Assembly: GCA_036742665.1 (NCBI GenBank)
Contig: DAINQP010000030.1
Span: 1-35,190, forward strand
Direction of reading: 5' to 3'
DNA length: 35,190 bases
Source: Gp6-AA40 sp036742665
Lineage (GTDB): Bacteria > Acidobacteriota > Vicinamibacteria > Vicinamibacterales > UBA2999
Every line of letters begins with the position of its first letter. Position 1 is the first letter of the stretch. Positions 6,564-15,125 of this stretch are shown here, piece after piece. Below the pieces are notes generated by a model. It was not told the DNA's origin. It ran no database searches and worked only from the letters and a program-made list of their open reading frames with translations. The position numbers and the translations under genes are program-made.

Positions 6564-8332
6564 GGCACAGTCTCGGTGAGGGGTGGACGACCGGCGAGAA
6601 ATGCTGACCGATCGGCGGGATCATAAATCCTGATATCTGTATCGCGCATGACGGCCACGGGCGGCCAGTCGAGAGACGCCAACGGACTGAAACCCATGTA
6701 GTACTTGCGGAACAGCGGCACTTCCCACGGCTCCACCAGGATGTACGGACGGTAACCTGCGTCGGTCAGCGCCGCGAGCGTGGATTCGAGTTGCCCGGGC
6801 GCGATGTGATCAAAGCGAACGGTGGCACGTCCCGAGTAGTAGCGAATACTGCCGCTGTGTTGCATCGACAGCAGCGCCGCGTTCCGCGGCAGTCGTTTCG
6901 ACACGTAATCGGCAACCGCAGCGTACTTGCGTTCAGTGCGCGCATTGAACGCAGCGTGGTCGGTCGCATAGGTGAGCCCGTGCCAGGCCATCACCGCGAT
7001 GAGCACGGACGGAACGAGCACGCGCGGCAATGGCGGCAGCCGGAGTGACAACGCGACGATCGACACCGTCGTCAGCACGAGTAGCGGCGGGAACGCCGGC
7101 AGCATGAACCGGACGAACCACCACGCGTTGAACGCTTCGTACAGCAGATACGACGCGAGCACAAGCAACATGAGGCCGATCCACGAGGTCGCGATCACGC
7201 GCGCGTCACCGCCAACACGGCCCGTCTGCGATACGCGCGAGACGAGCATCGGAGCCGCGAACGCCAGCGCGACGAGCGGGGTTTGACTCTCAGCCACCCA
7301 CCGGGGATACCGAGCCAGGTTCGGCAGCGCGTTCTGCCAGTGGTAAATCGTTTCGATCGAACCGTAGCCTGATTTGAAGGGCGAGCCGTACCACGCCCAG
7401 TGCAGCACTCCAATGACGACGCAGCCGGGAATGACCCCTGCGGAATACGTCGCCGCGCGCAGCAACACTCGGCGTAGACGAGCGCGAGCGCGAAGACCCT
7501 CCCATACGAGCGATGCGACCGGAATCATTGCCAGCGGCGCCAGATTCGGCCGCGTCAGGATCGCGAGGCTCACCGCCAGTCCGGCCAACAATGCCGCACC
7601 GAGATGATCGAAGAGCACGAGCGCCAACGCCAGCGCCCACCATGCGGTGACCGGCACATCACTCATCGGCGCGGCGGTCAGCTGAAAAAGGAACGCCGGG
7701 CTCGTCGCGAGGAGCGCTGCACCGGCGACGCCGATCGCTTTACCGCCGAGACGCAGGCCCATCACATAAGTCGCCACGATGGCCAGGCCAGCGAGCAGCG
7801 GCACCACGTAGAACACCGCCTCGCGGCCGGCCAGACGATGGAACACCGACATGACCATCGGAAGGCCAGGCGGATACATCGGTACGACCGTGCCTGTCTC
7901 ATCAACTGCTCGATACCCGAGTGGGACAAACACATCGCGATCGACTCGACCAGCGAACTCGCGAATCAGCGGTTCGTCGAAGCGGAACGTGCCCGCGGCC
8001 CAGGCATCGGCTTGACTGAGATAGCCGTAGGCGTCGGATCCGCCGGCGACGAGCGCTCCATAGGTGAACCCGATCGCGACCACGACCGCTGCCAGACCGG
8101 ACGCTAACGCTGGCGCGGCGACTGAGCGCAGATCCTCGACGAGCCGCTCATTGTGCCCGCGCGCGGAGAGCATCCATGCGGCTGCCGCCACCAGCGCGAA
8201 CAGGATGGGGTTGAGGGCACTCTGCGACGACACGCGGATGCCGCCGATGCTGAATGTGAAGCCGCCGCTGACCACGACGACCACAGCCCACACCAGCGCG
8301 GTCCACGCGACGAGCAGCCAGCTCCGCCGCAT
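6560..8332 (-). CDS. Membrane glycosyltransferase, GT39/PMT (ArnT-like GT-C fold)
   Basis: 590 residues with about a dozen hydrophobic segments. The first large loop carries GGSDAYGYLSQADAW, the acidic catalytic region expected for GT-C enzymes using polyprenyl-phosphate sugars, and MYPPGLPMVMSVFHRLAG follows. The C-terminal roughly 100 residues are soluble (YYSGRATVRFDH, LVEPWEVPLFRKYY). Members transfer a mannose- or arabinose-type residue on the outer face of the inner membrane to lipid or protein. The exact acceptor cannot be told. The stop overlaps the acyl-CoA dehydrogenase start by 4 bp, which places a cell-envelope gene directly ahead of three CoA-metabolism genes. The ATG at 8332 lies 42 bases after the transporter gene. 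Confidence 0.82.
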   Translation of the reverse strand: MRRSWLLVAWTALVWAVVVVVSGGFTFSIGGIRVSSQSALNPILFALVAAAAWMLSARGHNERLVEDLRSVAAPALASGLAAVVVAIGFTYGALVAGGSDAYGYLSQADAWAAGTFRFDEPLIREFAGRVDRDVFVPLGYRAVDETGTVVPMYPPGLPMVMSVFHRLAGREAVFYVVPLLAGLAIVATYVMGLRLGGKAIGVAGAALLATSPAFLFQLTAAPMSDVPVTAWWALALALVLFDHLGAALLAGLAVSLAILTRPNLAPLAMIPVASLVWEGLRARARLRRVLLRAATYSAGVIPGCVVIGVLHWAWYGSPFKSGYGSIETIYHWQNALPNLARYPRWVAESQTPLVALAFAAPMLVSRVSQTGRVGGDARVIATSWIGLMLLVLASYLLYEAFNAWWFVRFMLPAFPPLLVLTTVSIVALSLRLPPLPRVLVPSVLIAVMAWHGLTYATDHAAFNARTERKYAAVADYVSKRLPRNAALLSMQHSGSIRYYSGRATVRFDHIAPGQLESTLAALTDAGYRPYILVEPWEVPLFRKYYMGFSPLASLDWPPVAVMRDTDIRIYDPADRSAFLAGRPPLTETVP

Positions 8333-8374
8333 CTAGTGGTCCGAATAGGCTGAAGGAGTACCAGTCACATTCCA

Positions 8375-9844
8375 CTAAATGCCGAGATAGCGTAGCCAGG
8401 GCACCGCAATCGCGAGATAGACCGCGAGAAAGAACACGCCAAGCGTGATTCCGAGCCCCCAGAACGCCTGTCGTGTGATGTAGCCGCTGCCGTAATAGAT
8501 CGGATTGTGGCCGGCGGTGTAGGTGGTTAGCACGCCCATCAGCCCGAGTGGATACGCGAGCAGCAGCGCCCACTCCTTGGCCGACAACCCCGGAATCATG
8601 ATTGCGATGCCGATGAACACCGGCAGCATGCTCGCCGCATGCGCGGTGATGCTCGCAAAGAAGTAATGCAGGAAGAAGTACACGCCAACCAGCGAGACAA
8701 TCGTCAGACCCAATCCGAATCCCTCGAGCTTCGGCGCCAACGACTGCGCGAGCCACTCCAGAAACTTCGTCTCGCCGAGCCCACCGGCCAGCGTCACCAT
8801 CGTCGCGAACCAGACGAGGACGTTCCACGCCTGCGCGTGGCCGATCACGTCGTTCCACGAGACGACCTTGAAGCCCACCATCAACAACACGACGAGCATC
8901 GCGCTGATCGCCGGCTCGACGTGCTCGATGGCACCGATCCAGAGTGACAGTGCGACGCACACGAGCACAAGCAGCGTCATTTCCTTGCGCGTCATCGAGC
9001 CCATCGCCTCGAGCTGCTGCGCCGCCCAGCGTGGCGCCTCAGGAGCGCTGCGTATCTCCGGAGGATAGATCACGTACAGCAGCCACGGCACGACAAGCAG
9101 CAGCACGAAGCCGACCGGCGCGAAACCGATGAACCAGTCGAGCCAGGTCACGGTGACGCCCGCCGTCTGCCGCATCACCGACACGGCCAGCGTGTTCGGC
9201 GCAAGCGCCGTCACAAACATGCTGCTCGTAATAAAGCTCGTCGCCAGGGCGGAGTACAGCAGATACGCGCCGAGGCGTCTGGCGGTCCCGTCGTGAGGGC
9301 GCGACTGATAAAGCTCCGGGATCTGGCGAACGACAGGAAACACAGTGCCGGCGCTGCGAGCAGTGGCGGACGCCGTGAACGGGGCGAGTGCGAGGTCGGC
9401 GAAAGCGACCGCGTACCCCAATCCAAGCGTGCGGGCGCCGAGCAGCCGAACAAGGTGCAGCGCGATGCGTTTGCCTAATCCTGTCTGCGTATAGCCGAGC
9501 GTGAACATGTAGCCTGCGAAGATCAGCCACACGGTCGCGTTGCCAAACCCGCTGAGCGCCCACTGCGCCGACTGCGCTGGAGTCTCGCGCACCAGGCCAA
9601 GCATGGCCGCGACGATGACGCCCGCCATGCCGATGATCGCGGGAGGTATCGGCTCGGTAATCAGCGCGACGATGATGGTGGCGAAGAGCGCGAAGTAGCG
9701 CCACGCGTTCACCGACAATCCGGCCGGCACCGGCATCATCGCGATGATGAGGCCGATCGCAAGAGGGACGATCAGCGCATACGCGCTAACGCTGTGGGTC
9801 GGTTTCGGAACCTGAGCGGGTGTGTTCGGCGCGACCTGCTGCAA
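8375..9844 (-). CDS. DASS-family (CitT/TtdT-like) dicarboxylate:anion transporter
   Basis: 489 residues with about twelve membrane segments. Signatures include ITEPIPPAIIGMAGV near the N-terminus, GLGKRIALHLVRLLG, and a C-terminal TAGHNPIYYGSGY close to the CitT/TtdT pattern. These carriers move citrate, tartrate, 2-oxoglutarate, malate or succinate across the inner membrane by antiport or Na+ symport. The first substrate motif, normally S-N-T, reads TASATARSAG, with Ala in place of Asn, so specificity may differ. The called start is TTG at 9844 with no clear Shine-Dalgarno; GTG codons slightly downstream are alternatives. The gene follows a PrpD gene by 33 bases, fitting import of the acid used by that enzyme. 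Confidence 0.85.
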   Translation of the reverse strand: MQQVAPNTPAQVPKPTHSVSAYALIVPLAIGLIIAMMPVPAGLSVNAWRYFALFATIIVALITEPIPPAIIGMAGVIVAAMLGLVRETPAQSAQWALSGFGNATVWLIFAGYMFTLGYTQTGLGKRIALHLVRLLGARTLGLGYAVAFADLALAPFTASATARSAGTVFPVVRQIPELYQSRPHDGTARRLGAYLLYSALATSFITSSMFVTALAPNTLAVSVMRQTAGVTVTWLDWFIGFAPVGFVLLLVVPWLLYVIYPPEIRSAPEAPRWAAQQLEAMGSMTRKEMTLLVLVCVALSLWIGAIEHVEPAISAMLVVLLMVGFKVVSWNDVIGHAQAWNVLVWFATMVTLAGGLGETKFLEWLAQSLAPKLEGFGLGLTIVSLVGVYFFLHYFFASITAHAASMLPVFIGIAIMIPGLSAKEWALLLAYPLGLMGVLTTYTAGHNPIYYGSGYITRQAFWGLGITLGVFFLAVYLAIAVPWLRYLGI

Positions 9845-9862
9845 GCGCGGCAGAATAGCATT

Positions 9863-9876
9863 GTTGGGAGTGGGGA
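9863..9876. repeat. Two heptamers next to the PrpD stop codon
   Basis: GTTGGGA GTGGGGA lies directly downstream (minus-strand sense) of the PrpD stop codon at 9878-9880, in the gap before the transporter gene. It is short, but its placement is the same as that of the longer heptamer tracts at 20219 and 28199. Confidence 0.35.
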
Positions 9877-9877
9877 G

Positions 9878-11266
9878 TTATTTCCCACACGTCAGTTCAA
9901 CCAACACTCGGGCGTCCGGAAGATTCTCCGTCCGGGCAATCTCCTGCGCAACGCGCTCGCGCTGCGCGGCGCTCAGAAAGGCGCCGGCGTTATCGTCGAA
10001 CTTCGCACGCAGCTCGGACTCGCTCATCGGGTTCTCCGCGGAACCGCGGTTGTACTCTTCGATCTCCTCGAGCACACGCCCATCTTTCAACGTGACGCGC
10101 ACCGCGCCCTTGAAACGGCCCGGGCCCGGGAACGACGGGTCGACCGAATACTCAACCTTGCGTGCGAGCTCGAGCACCTCCGGGTTGAGACGCATCGCAT
10201 CGCTGTAGGCGCTCTTGCCCAGGCTTCCGCCGTACAGCGCTTCGGCCATCGTGTACTGCAGGCACACCCGGCAATGGGCCTGCGTTGCCGGGGCGCATTT
10301 CTCCGCCGCCGGCTCGCACACGATCGACACGTTGAACTCGGCGACCGGACAGTCGATGCGTACGACGTCAGTGGCGCGAAGACCCTGGGCGTGCAAACGC
10401 AGAATCGCCGAGACGTACGGGTGCAGTACGTGCGCGGTCGGGAACGGCTTGAACGACGAGTGCCGGCTCTCCCAATGCGAGCCCAGTCCGTCGCCGATCC
10501 GGCCAAAGTTCTTCTGAACCGCCGGGTCCTGCAGATGCGACGCGAACAGCCCGAATCGCCCTTCGAATACCTTCGGCGGCCCGCTGACGCCGGCGTCGGC
10601 CAGCAGCGCCGCAGTCAGACCGCTCTGCGCCGCGAAGCCGGAGTGGAGGAACTTGGTCTGCGTGCCGTCGACCCAGCATTCGAGCAATCCTGCCGCACAG
10701 CTGCCGGCCGTGCCTTGAGCCCAGGCGAGCCGCTGCGCATCGAGGCCGAGAATCTTGCCGATGCCTGCGGCGATGCCAAACGGTGCGAACAGTCCGGTTG
10801 GATGAAAGCCGCGGCGATGAAACTGGCCCGATGACACGCTGCCGACGCGACATGAGATCTCGTTGGCGACGGCGATCGCAACAATCAACTCGCGGCCGGT
10901 CACCAGGCGCAGGCCGGCAAGCGCAAGCGCCGCGGCAACCGCTGGACTGCTCATGTGCACGATCGACTCGTTGTGCGTGTCGTCGTACTCGAGCGCCTGC
11001 GACAGCGCCGCGTTGGCGAATGCCGCCGTGGGCGCAGCGAGCGCATCTCCGCTGCCGAAGATCCGCGACGGCCCCGGCGGTGACAGCGTCTTCGCCGCAG
11101 CAATCGTCGACCGACCGAACGCCGTTTCAGCGCCGGCGAGCGCGAGGCCGATGACGTCGAGGATACGGAGCTTGGTGGATTCAATGACGTCGGAGGGCAG
11201 ATCTTCGTACTGCACCGCAGACACCCAATTTGCGACTTGACTAGCTAGCGGCGCCACACCATCCAC
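9878..11266 (-). CDS. MmgE/PrpD family protein (2-methylcitrate dehydratase / cis-aconitate decarboxylase superfamily), copy 1
   Basis: 462 residues, full length for the family. The helical domain has EYDDTHNESIVH (Asp95, Asp96, His104), GFHPTG (His155) and TKFLHSGFAAQSG (Lys205, His208). The linker to the small domain has KPFPTAHVLHP (His279, His282). These line up with the Asp, two His, Lys and His cluster used by cis-aconitate decarboxylase, but 2-methylcitrate dehydratases keep much of it too, so the reaction cannot be fixed from sequence. Cytoplasmic; acts on C6-C7 tricarboxylates in characterised members. The start is a GTG at 11266 with a weak ribosome site. It is flanked by the DASS carrier downstream and an MFS carrier upstream. 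Confidence 0.88.
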   Translation of the reverse strand: MDGVAPLASQVANWVSAVQYEDLPSDVIESTKLRILDVIGLALAGAETAFGRSTIAAAKTLSPPGPSRIFGSGDALAAPTAAFANAALSQALEYDDTHNESIVHMSSPAVAAALALAGLRLVTGRELIVAIAVANEISCRVGSVSSGQFHRRGFHPTGLFAPFGIAAGIGKILGLDAQRLAWAQGTAGSCAAGLLECWVDGTQTKFLHSGFAAQSGLTAALLADAGVSGPPKVFEGRFGLFASHLQDPAVQKNFGRIGDGLGSHWESRHSSFKPFPTAHVLHPYVSAILRLHAQGLRATDVVRIDCPVAEFNVSIVCEPAAEKCAPATQAHCRVCLQYTMAEALYGGSLGKSAYSDAMRLNPEVLELARKVEYSVDPSFPGPGRFKGAVRVTLKDGRVLEEIEEYNRGSAENPMSESELRAKFDDNAGAFLSAAQRERVAQEIARTENLPDARVLVELTCGK

Positions 11267-11287
11267 CGACTACACGGGCCACGGATC

Positions 11288-11350
11288 GCAGAGGCGCGGA
11301 AACGCGGAGACAGAAAGGCCATTCAGCTCCGCGTCTCGGCGTCTCCGCAG
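11288..11350. repeat. Octamer tandem repeats in inverted arrangement
   Basis: Left half: three octamers GCAGAGGC, GCGGAAAC, GCGGAGAC (11288-11311). Right half: CTCCGCGT, CTCGGCGT, CTCCGCAG (11327-11350). The halves are near reverse complements around a 15-nt spacer, so the 128-bp gap between the MFS and PrpD genes can form a long imperfect hairpin. No open reading frame or promoter is evident in the gap. Confidence 0.7.
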
Positions 11351-11394
11351 TTCGTGGGCAGAAGAAGAAGCCATCACCACCAACCGTCAGCGCC

Positions 11395-12687
11395 TCACTC
11401 TCCCGGAGCATACTTGCGGAGCGAGAATGCGAGGATTGATGCGAACACGAGGAAGCCCGTCATCGCGTATAACCCGGCGGAGAACGAGCCAGTGCGGTCG
11501 GTCAGGAATCCAAACACGTACGGACCGACGAAGCCACCGGTCGTACCGATCGAGTTGATGAACGCCAGACCTCCCGCCGCCGCCATGCCGCTGAGGAATC
11601 GCGGCGGAATGGTCCAGAAGATCGCGCGCGCGCCATTGACGCCGGTCAACGCGACGGCCATCCATATCACCGATACGACGAAGTTCTTCTCAAACAGGAT
11701 CGCGCCGAAGAAGCCGCACGCGGCGACGAGGCACGCCACCGCGAGATTGACGACCTTGCTGGCGCCGCGATCGACGTGCGCGGCCCACAGGATCATGCCG
11801 ATCACGGCGACCAGATAGCAGCCGCTGCTCACGAAACCGATCTGCACGTCGGTAAGCTGGCCCTCTTTGAGAATCAGCGGCAGGAAGATGCCAATCGCAT
11901 ACGAGCCCACGAGGAATCCGAACTGCACGAGCGCGAGCAGGATCACGCGGACATCGCGGACCGCCGCTGAGAAATGCCGCAATTCGCGCGGCCGCTGCTC
12001 CGCCGCGAGCCGCTCACGGACGATGCGCCGCTCGTCGTCGGTGAGCCACGTCACGTCCTCCGGGCGATCGGCAAGCACCCACAGCAGTGCCAATCCGATG
12101 AACACGACCGGGAGGCCTTCGAGGAGAAACATCCACTGCCAGCCCTGGAGTCCACCCAGGCCGTCGAGGCCCAACAGCCACCCGGAAATAGGGCCGCCGA
12201 TCACCGACGACACCGGAATGGCCACCATGAACCATGCGATCATCCGCGTGCGGTATTGCGAGGGAAACCACGTCCCGAGATAGAACGCCACGCCCGGGAA
12301 AAACCCGGCCTCGGCGACACCGAGCAGCAGACGCAGTCCGTAGAAGCTGTTGGGGCCAACCGCCAAGCTCGTTGCCGCCGACGCCAGCCCCCACGAGATC
12401 ATGATGCGTGACAGCCAGCGTCGCGCGCCGACGCGGTACAACGCGATGTTGCTGGGGATTTCCAGCAGGCAGTAACCGACGAAGAACACGCCGGCGCCGA
12501 ATCCGAACTGCGTCGCCGTCAGCCCGATCGCCTGGTTCATGGTGAGCCCGGCAAAGCCGACGTTGTTGCGATCGAGGTAGTTGAAGACGTAGGCGAGGAT
12601 CAGGATCGGCATCAGCCGCCAGCCGATCTTGGCGAACACGCGGCGTTCCGCGTCCGCGGCGGCGGGGCTGAGTCCGGTCTGTGTCAC
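11395..12687 (-). CDS. MFS transporter, ACS (anion:cation symporter) family
   Basis: 430 residues, twelve predicted membrane segments. The first helix carries LAYVFNYLDRNNVGFAGL, the ACS-family signature seen in tartrate, hexuronate and phthalate carriers. Further landmarks are LGVAEAGFFPGVAFYLGTWF and a central cytoplasmic loop with DRPEDVTWLTDDER. Carriers of this group import organic anions with protons at the inner membrane. The start is a GTG at 12687, 24 bases after the stop of the second PrpD gene, suggesting one transcript. The position between two PrpD genes makes a di- or tricarboxylate the likely cargo, but this is context only. Confidence 0.9.
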   Translation of the reverse strand: MTQTGLSPAAADAERRVFAKIGWRLMPILILAYVFNYLDRNNVGFAGLTMNQAIGLTATQFGFGAGVFFVGYCLLEIPSNIALYRVGARRWLSRIMISWGLASAATSLAVGPNSFYGLRLLLGVAEAGFFPGVAFYLGTWFPSQYRTRMIAWFMVAIPVSSVIGGPISGWLLGLDGLGGLQGWQWMFLLEGLPVVFIGLALLWVLADRPEDVTWLTDDERRIVRERLAAEQRPRELRHFSAAVRDVRVILLALVQFGFLVGSYAIGIFLPLILKEGQLTDVQIGFVSSGCYLVAVIGMILWAAHVDRGASKVVNLAVACLVAACGFFGAILFEKNFVVSVIWMAVALTGVNGARAIFWTIPPRFLSGMAAAGGLAFINSIGTTGGFVGPYVFGFLTDRTGSFSAGLYAMTGFLVFASILAFSLRKYAPGE

Positions 12688-12711
12688 AGCGCTCAGATCA
12701 CAGGCCCGCGG

Positions 12712-14082
12712 TTACGCCTCCGCGGGCTGTCGGTGCGTCCGGCCAGCGGCCGGCACTGCCGCCATCACCACGTCGCGCACATCATCGAGCTGATCGATCT
12801 TCCAGCACAGTTCAATCAGCCTCTCGACGTCGCTCGCCGGCAGCACGAGCACGGCCTGGTCGCGGAACTTCTCTTCCAGCTGTGTGTCGGTGAGTGGCCG
12901 ATGGATGTTGCCGAGCGACTGCTCGACGAACTTGCTCAGGCGACGACCGTCGGCAAGCTCCACTTCGATATGTGCCTGGTCTTCGGTAATCGTCGGATCG
13001 CCAACCGCGGTCGCTGCCTCGCGAACGCGCTTGATTACCGGATCGTTCACCGCGTCGTCGGTGTACTCGCGCAGCCCGCCCTTGCCGCGCACCAGGCCGA
13101 CCGCGGCGCCGTGATAGACCGAGAACTTGCCCTGCAGACCACGCGTGATGTTGGTCTGGTTGCAGAGATCGAGGACCAGCGGCGCGACGCGGAGCCGCAC
13201 GGCGACAATCGATGCCGGGTCGAGGTGGTGCTCGGCGTGAATCTGAATCGCACCGTCAATGGTCGGGTGATTGACGATGCCGCAGGGGAACGGCTTGTAG
13301 GTGTTCTCGCGCAGATCGAAATCGACACCGAGGCGAGTCGTGAGCTTCGACAGATCACGCGACGCAGCCATGACGTGGGCGAAGCCGCGCTGACCTTCGA
13401 TGCCGCGCTCGCCGGAGGTGAAGCCGGCCTGGGCCAGCATCGCCGCGGCATAGCCGTTCTGCGCCGACCGTCCCGGGTGGAAGGCTTTGCCCATCGAGCC
13501 GAACATCTCGCGCAGTCCTGCCGACTGCGTCGCGGCGAGACCGAGCGCCCACACCATGTGCTGCGTGTTCAGGCCCTCGAGCTTGCCGATTGCCGCGGCC
13601 GCGCCGAAGACGCCGATCGTGCCGGTCATGTGCCAGCCGACGTCGTAGTGCGACGGATAGACCGTGTTACCGCAGCGCGAGGCCGCCTCGAAGCCGAGGA
13701 TGAAGGCCTCGACGAAATCGCGGCCACGAACCTGATTGGCGCTGGCGTACGCGAACAGGGCCGACGCCACCGGCGAAGTCGTGTGGCTGTAGTTCTTCGG
13801 CGTCGTGTCGTCGTAGTCCTCGACGTGCGAGCTGATGCCGTTCATCAGCGACGCATGCAGCGGGTCGAGCCGCTCGGGGCGGCCGAGCACACTCGCCGTT
13901 CGCTCGCCTGAGAACGGGCTCAAAGCCTTGATCGCGAGATCGACCGCAGGATGCGGACTGCCGCCGATGGCGCAGCCCATGTAATTCACCAGCGATCGCC
14001 GCGCCTCATGACGTACGTCGTCGGGGATATCCGCCCACCGGTTGGAGACGAGGTAGGCAGCCAGAGTGTGTGTCTGTGACAT
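12712..14082 (-). CDS. MmgE/PrpD family protein, copy 2
   Basis: 456 residues. Family motifs are clear: EDYDDTTPKNYSHTTSP (Asp91, Asp92, His100), GWHMTG (His151), GKAFHPGRSAQNG (Lys199, His202) and KPFPCGIVNHP (His272). It is only distantly similar to the copy at 9878, so this is not a recent duplication; a different substrate is likely. Known members dehydrate 2-methylcitrate or decarboxylate cis-aconitate, and many are uncharacterised. The ATG at 14082 lies six bases after the stop of a secreted-family gene, and the MFS gene follows 24 bases on, so the three are probably cotranscribed. The tail after residue 440 (AAGRTHRQPAEA) is low complexity. Confidence 0.88.
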   Translation of the reverse strand: MSQTHTLAAYLVSNRWADIPDDVRHEARRSLVNYMGCAIGGSPHPAVDLAIKALSPFSGERTASVLGRPERLDPLHASLMNGISSHVEDYDDTTPKNYSHTTSPVASALFAYASANQVRGRDFVEAFILGFEAASRCGNTVYPSHYDVGWHMTGTIGVFGAAAAIGKLEGLNTQHMVWALGLAATQSAGLREMFGSMGKAFHPGRSAQNGYAAAMLAQAGFTSGERGIEGQRGFAHVMAASRDLSKLTTRLGVDFDLRENTYKPFPCGIVNHPTIDGAIQIHAEHHLDPASIVAVRLRVAPLVLDLCNQTNITRGLQGKFSVYHGAAVGLVRGKGGLREYTDDAVNDPVIKRVREAATAVGDPTITEDQAHIEVELADGRRLSKFVEQSLGNIHRPLTDTQLEEKFRDQAVLVLPASDVERLIELCWKIDQLDDVRDVVMAAVPAAGRTHRQPAEA

Positions 14083-14088
14083 TGTCGG

Positions 14089-15084
14089 TCAGGGTTTGGC
14101 GCGCTCTTCGGCGCGGGCGGCGCTCAGGATATTCTTCAACCCGTAGTTGCCTTCGTGGCACTCGTAAAGCGGCAGCGAGTTGGGATCGGCGGTCAACGGC
14201 AGTGAGAACGTCCACGGCCGCGTCCAGGTCTTCGGGTCGTCTACAGTCACCGTCCAGCGCACTTTGTCTGGGGCGATGCGCTGAAAGCGCTCCGTCAGCT
14301 TCAATGTCGCGGCGTTGGCGTTGCGATACGCGCTGCGCTCCTTGAAATTCGCCGTCTCGACGACGAGCGTGTCGCCGTCCCAGCGGCCGCGCGCAGCGCC
14401 CATGTCCTGCTCGATGCCCTGGCCGATCGCGGAACGTCCGTCCAGCGGGATGACGCGCGTCTCGTGAATCATCTCGTACAGGATCGCGACGTATCCCGGG
14501 GCCTGGACGATCTGATACTGATTGCCGTAGATCGCCGGCAGCATCGAGCCAGGCAGGCCGCGCGTGATGCAGCGATCGTAGAGACTGCGGTCCTCGTACG
14601 AATCCGCCGGTCCGCGTCCGCTCTTCTTCCGCGCCTCAGCGCGGGCAGCGATGCGCTGTCTGGCTTCAGCCGTCATCGGCGGGATCTTGCCCTCCGTCGG
14701 ATCGACGACAAACCATGCCTGGCTGCCGCGCTCGAGAGAGAGATTGTCCTGCCACCAGTTGTCGGGGGCGTGCTCGGGACCGAGGAATGCGGCAATCGTG
14801 CGCTGCTGCTGCGCGCGCTTGATGGCCTTGAGCTCGTCGCCTCTGATGTCTTCGAGCGTGCGCCCGGTGAAGTCATCGGGCCGCTCGAACGGCGTGCCGT
14901 TCTCGTAGGTGTTGGTGTAGGTGCCCTGGAGATCGGGATCGCCCCACGGCGTGCGCGGCGCTGCTCCTTCTGGCAGCGCGCTTCGCGCGGCCGACGGCGA
15001 TTGGCCGATGAGGGGAGCGATCGCGGCGCATACGAACACCGCGACCGCTGCCACGCCGATCGAGAACGCGAGGCGGTTGTGCAT
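14089..15084 (-). CDS. Secreted protein of an unnamed acidobacterial family (subgroup A, copy 2)
   Basis: 331 residues with a signal peptide ending near IAPLIGQS. Mature part: RTPWGDPDLQGTYTN, then GTPFERPDDFTGR, YDRCITRGLPG, MIHETRVIPLDGR, GRWDGDTLVVETANF, DPKTWTRPW and YECHEGNYGLKN. It shares the whole architecture with the copy at 1348-2337 and the second half with three other copies in this window. It keeps the two cysteines conserved in the family. No function is known to me; export and the rigid beta-like pattern suggest a binding or enzymatic role in the periplasm. It follows the DUF6152 gene by 41 bases, with a REP-like hairpin between them, and precedes the second PrpD gene by six. 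Confidence 0.8.
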   Translation of the reverse strand: MHNRLAFSIGVAAVAVFVCAAIAPLIGQSPSAARSALPEGAAPRTPWGDPDLQGTYTNTYENGTPFERPDDFTGRTLEDIRGDELKAIKRAQQQRTIAAFLGPEHAPDNWWQDNLSLERGSQAWFVVDPTEGKIPPMTAEARQRIAARAEARKKSGRGPADSYEDRSLYDRCITRGLPGSMLPAIYGNQYQIVQAPGYVAILYEMIHETRVIPLDGRSAIGQGIEQDMGAARGRWDGDTLVVETANFKERSAYRNANAATLKLTERFQRIAPDKVRWTVTVDDPKTWTRPWTFSLPLTADPNSLPLYECHEGNYGLKNILSAARAEERAKP

Positions 15085-15094
15085 AGGATCGAGA

Positions 15095-15120
15095 GGCCGG
15101 TCCGAAAGGACCGGCCCTAC
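15095..15120 (-). repeat. REP-like hairpin (GTAG + 9-bp stem, GAAA/TTTC loop)
   Basis: GGCCGGTCC (15095-15103) and GGACCGGCC (15108-15116) form a perfect 9-bp stem on a 4-nt loop, followed by CTAC; on the minus strand this is GTAG plus hairpin. It sits between the DUF6152 and secreted-family genes. A nearly identical copy is at 20718-20743. Confidence 0.8.
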
Positions 15121-15125
15121 GCATG

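Noticed and set aside
8333..8378. TAGTGG...CCACTA 6-bp inverted repeat between the transporter and glycosyltransferase genes
   Set aside because: Only six pairs over a long loop; not distinguishable from chance.
12733..13911. 392-codon plus-strand frame
   Set aside because: Antisense to the second PrpD gene, whose motifs are unambiguous; Arg-rich, no family resemblance.
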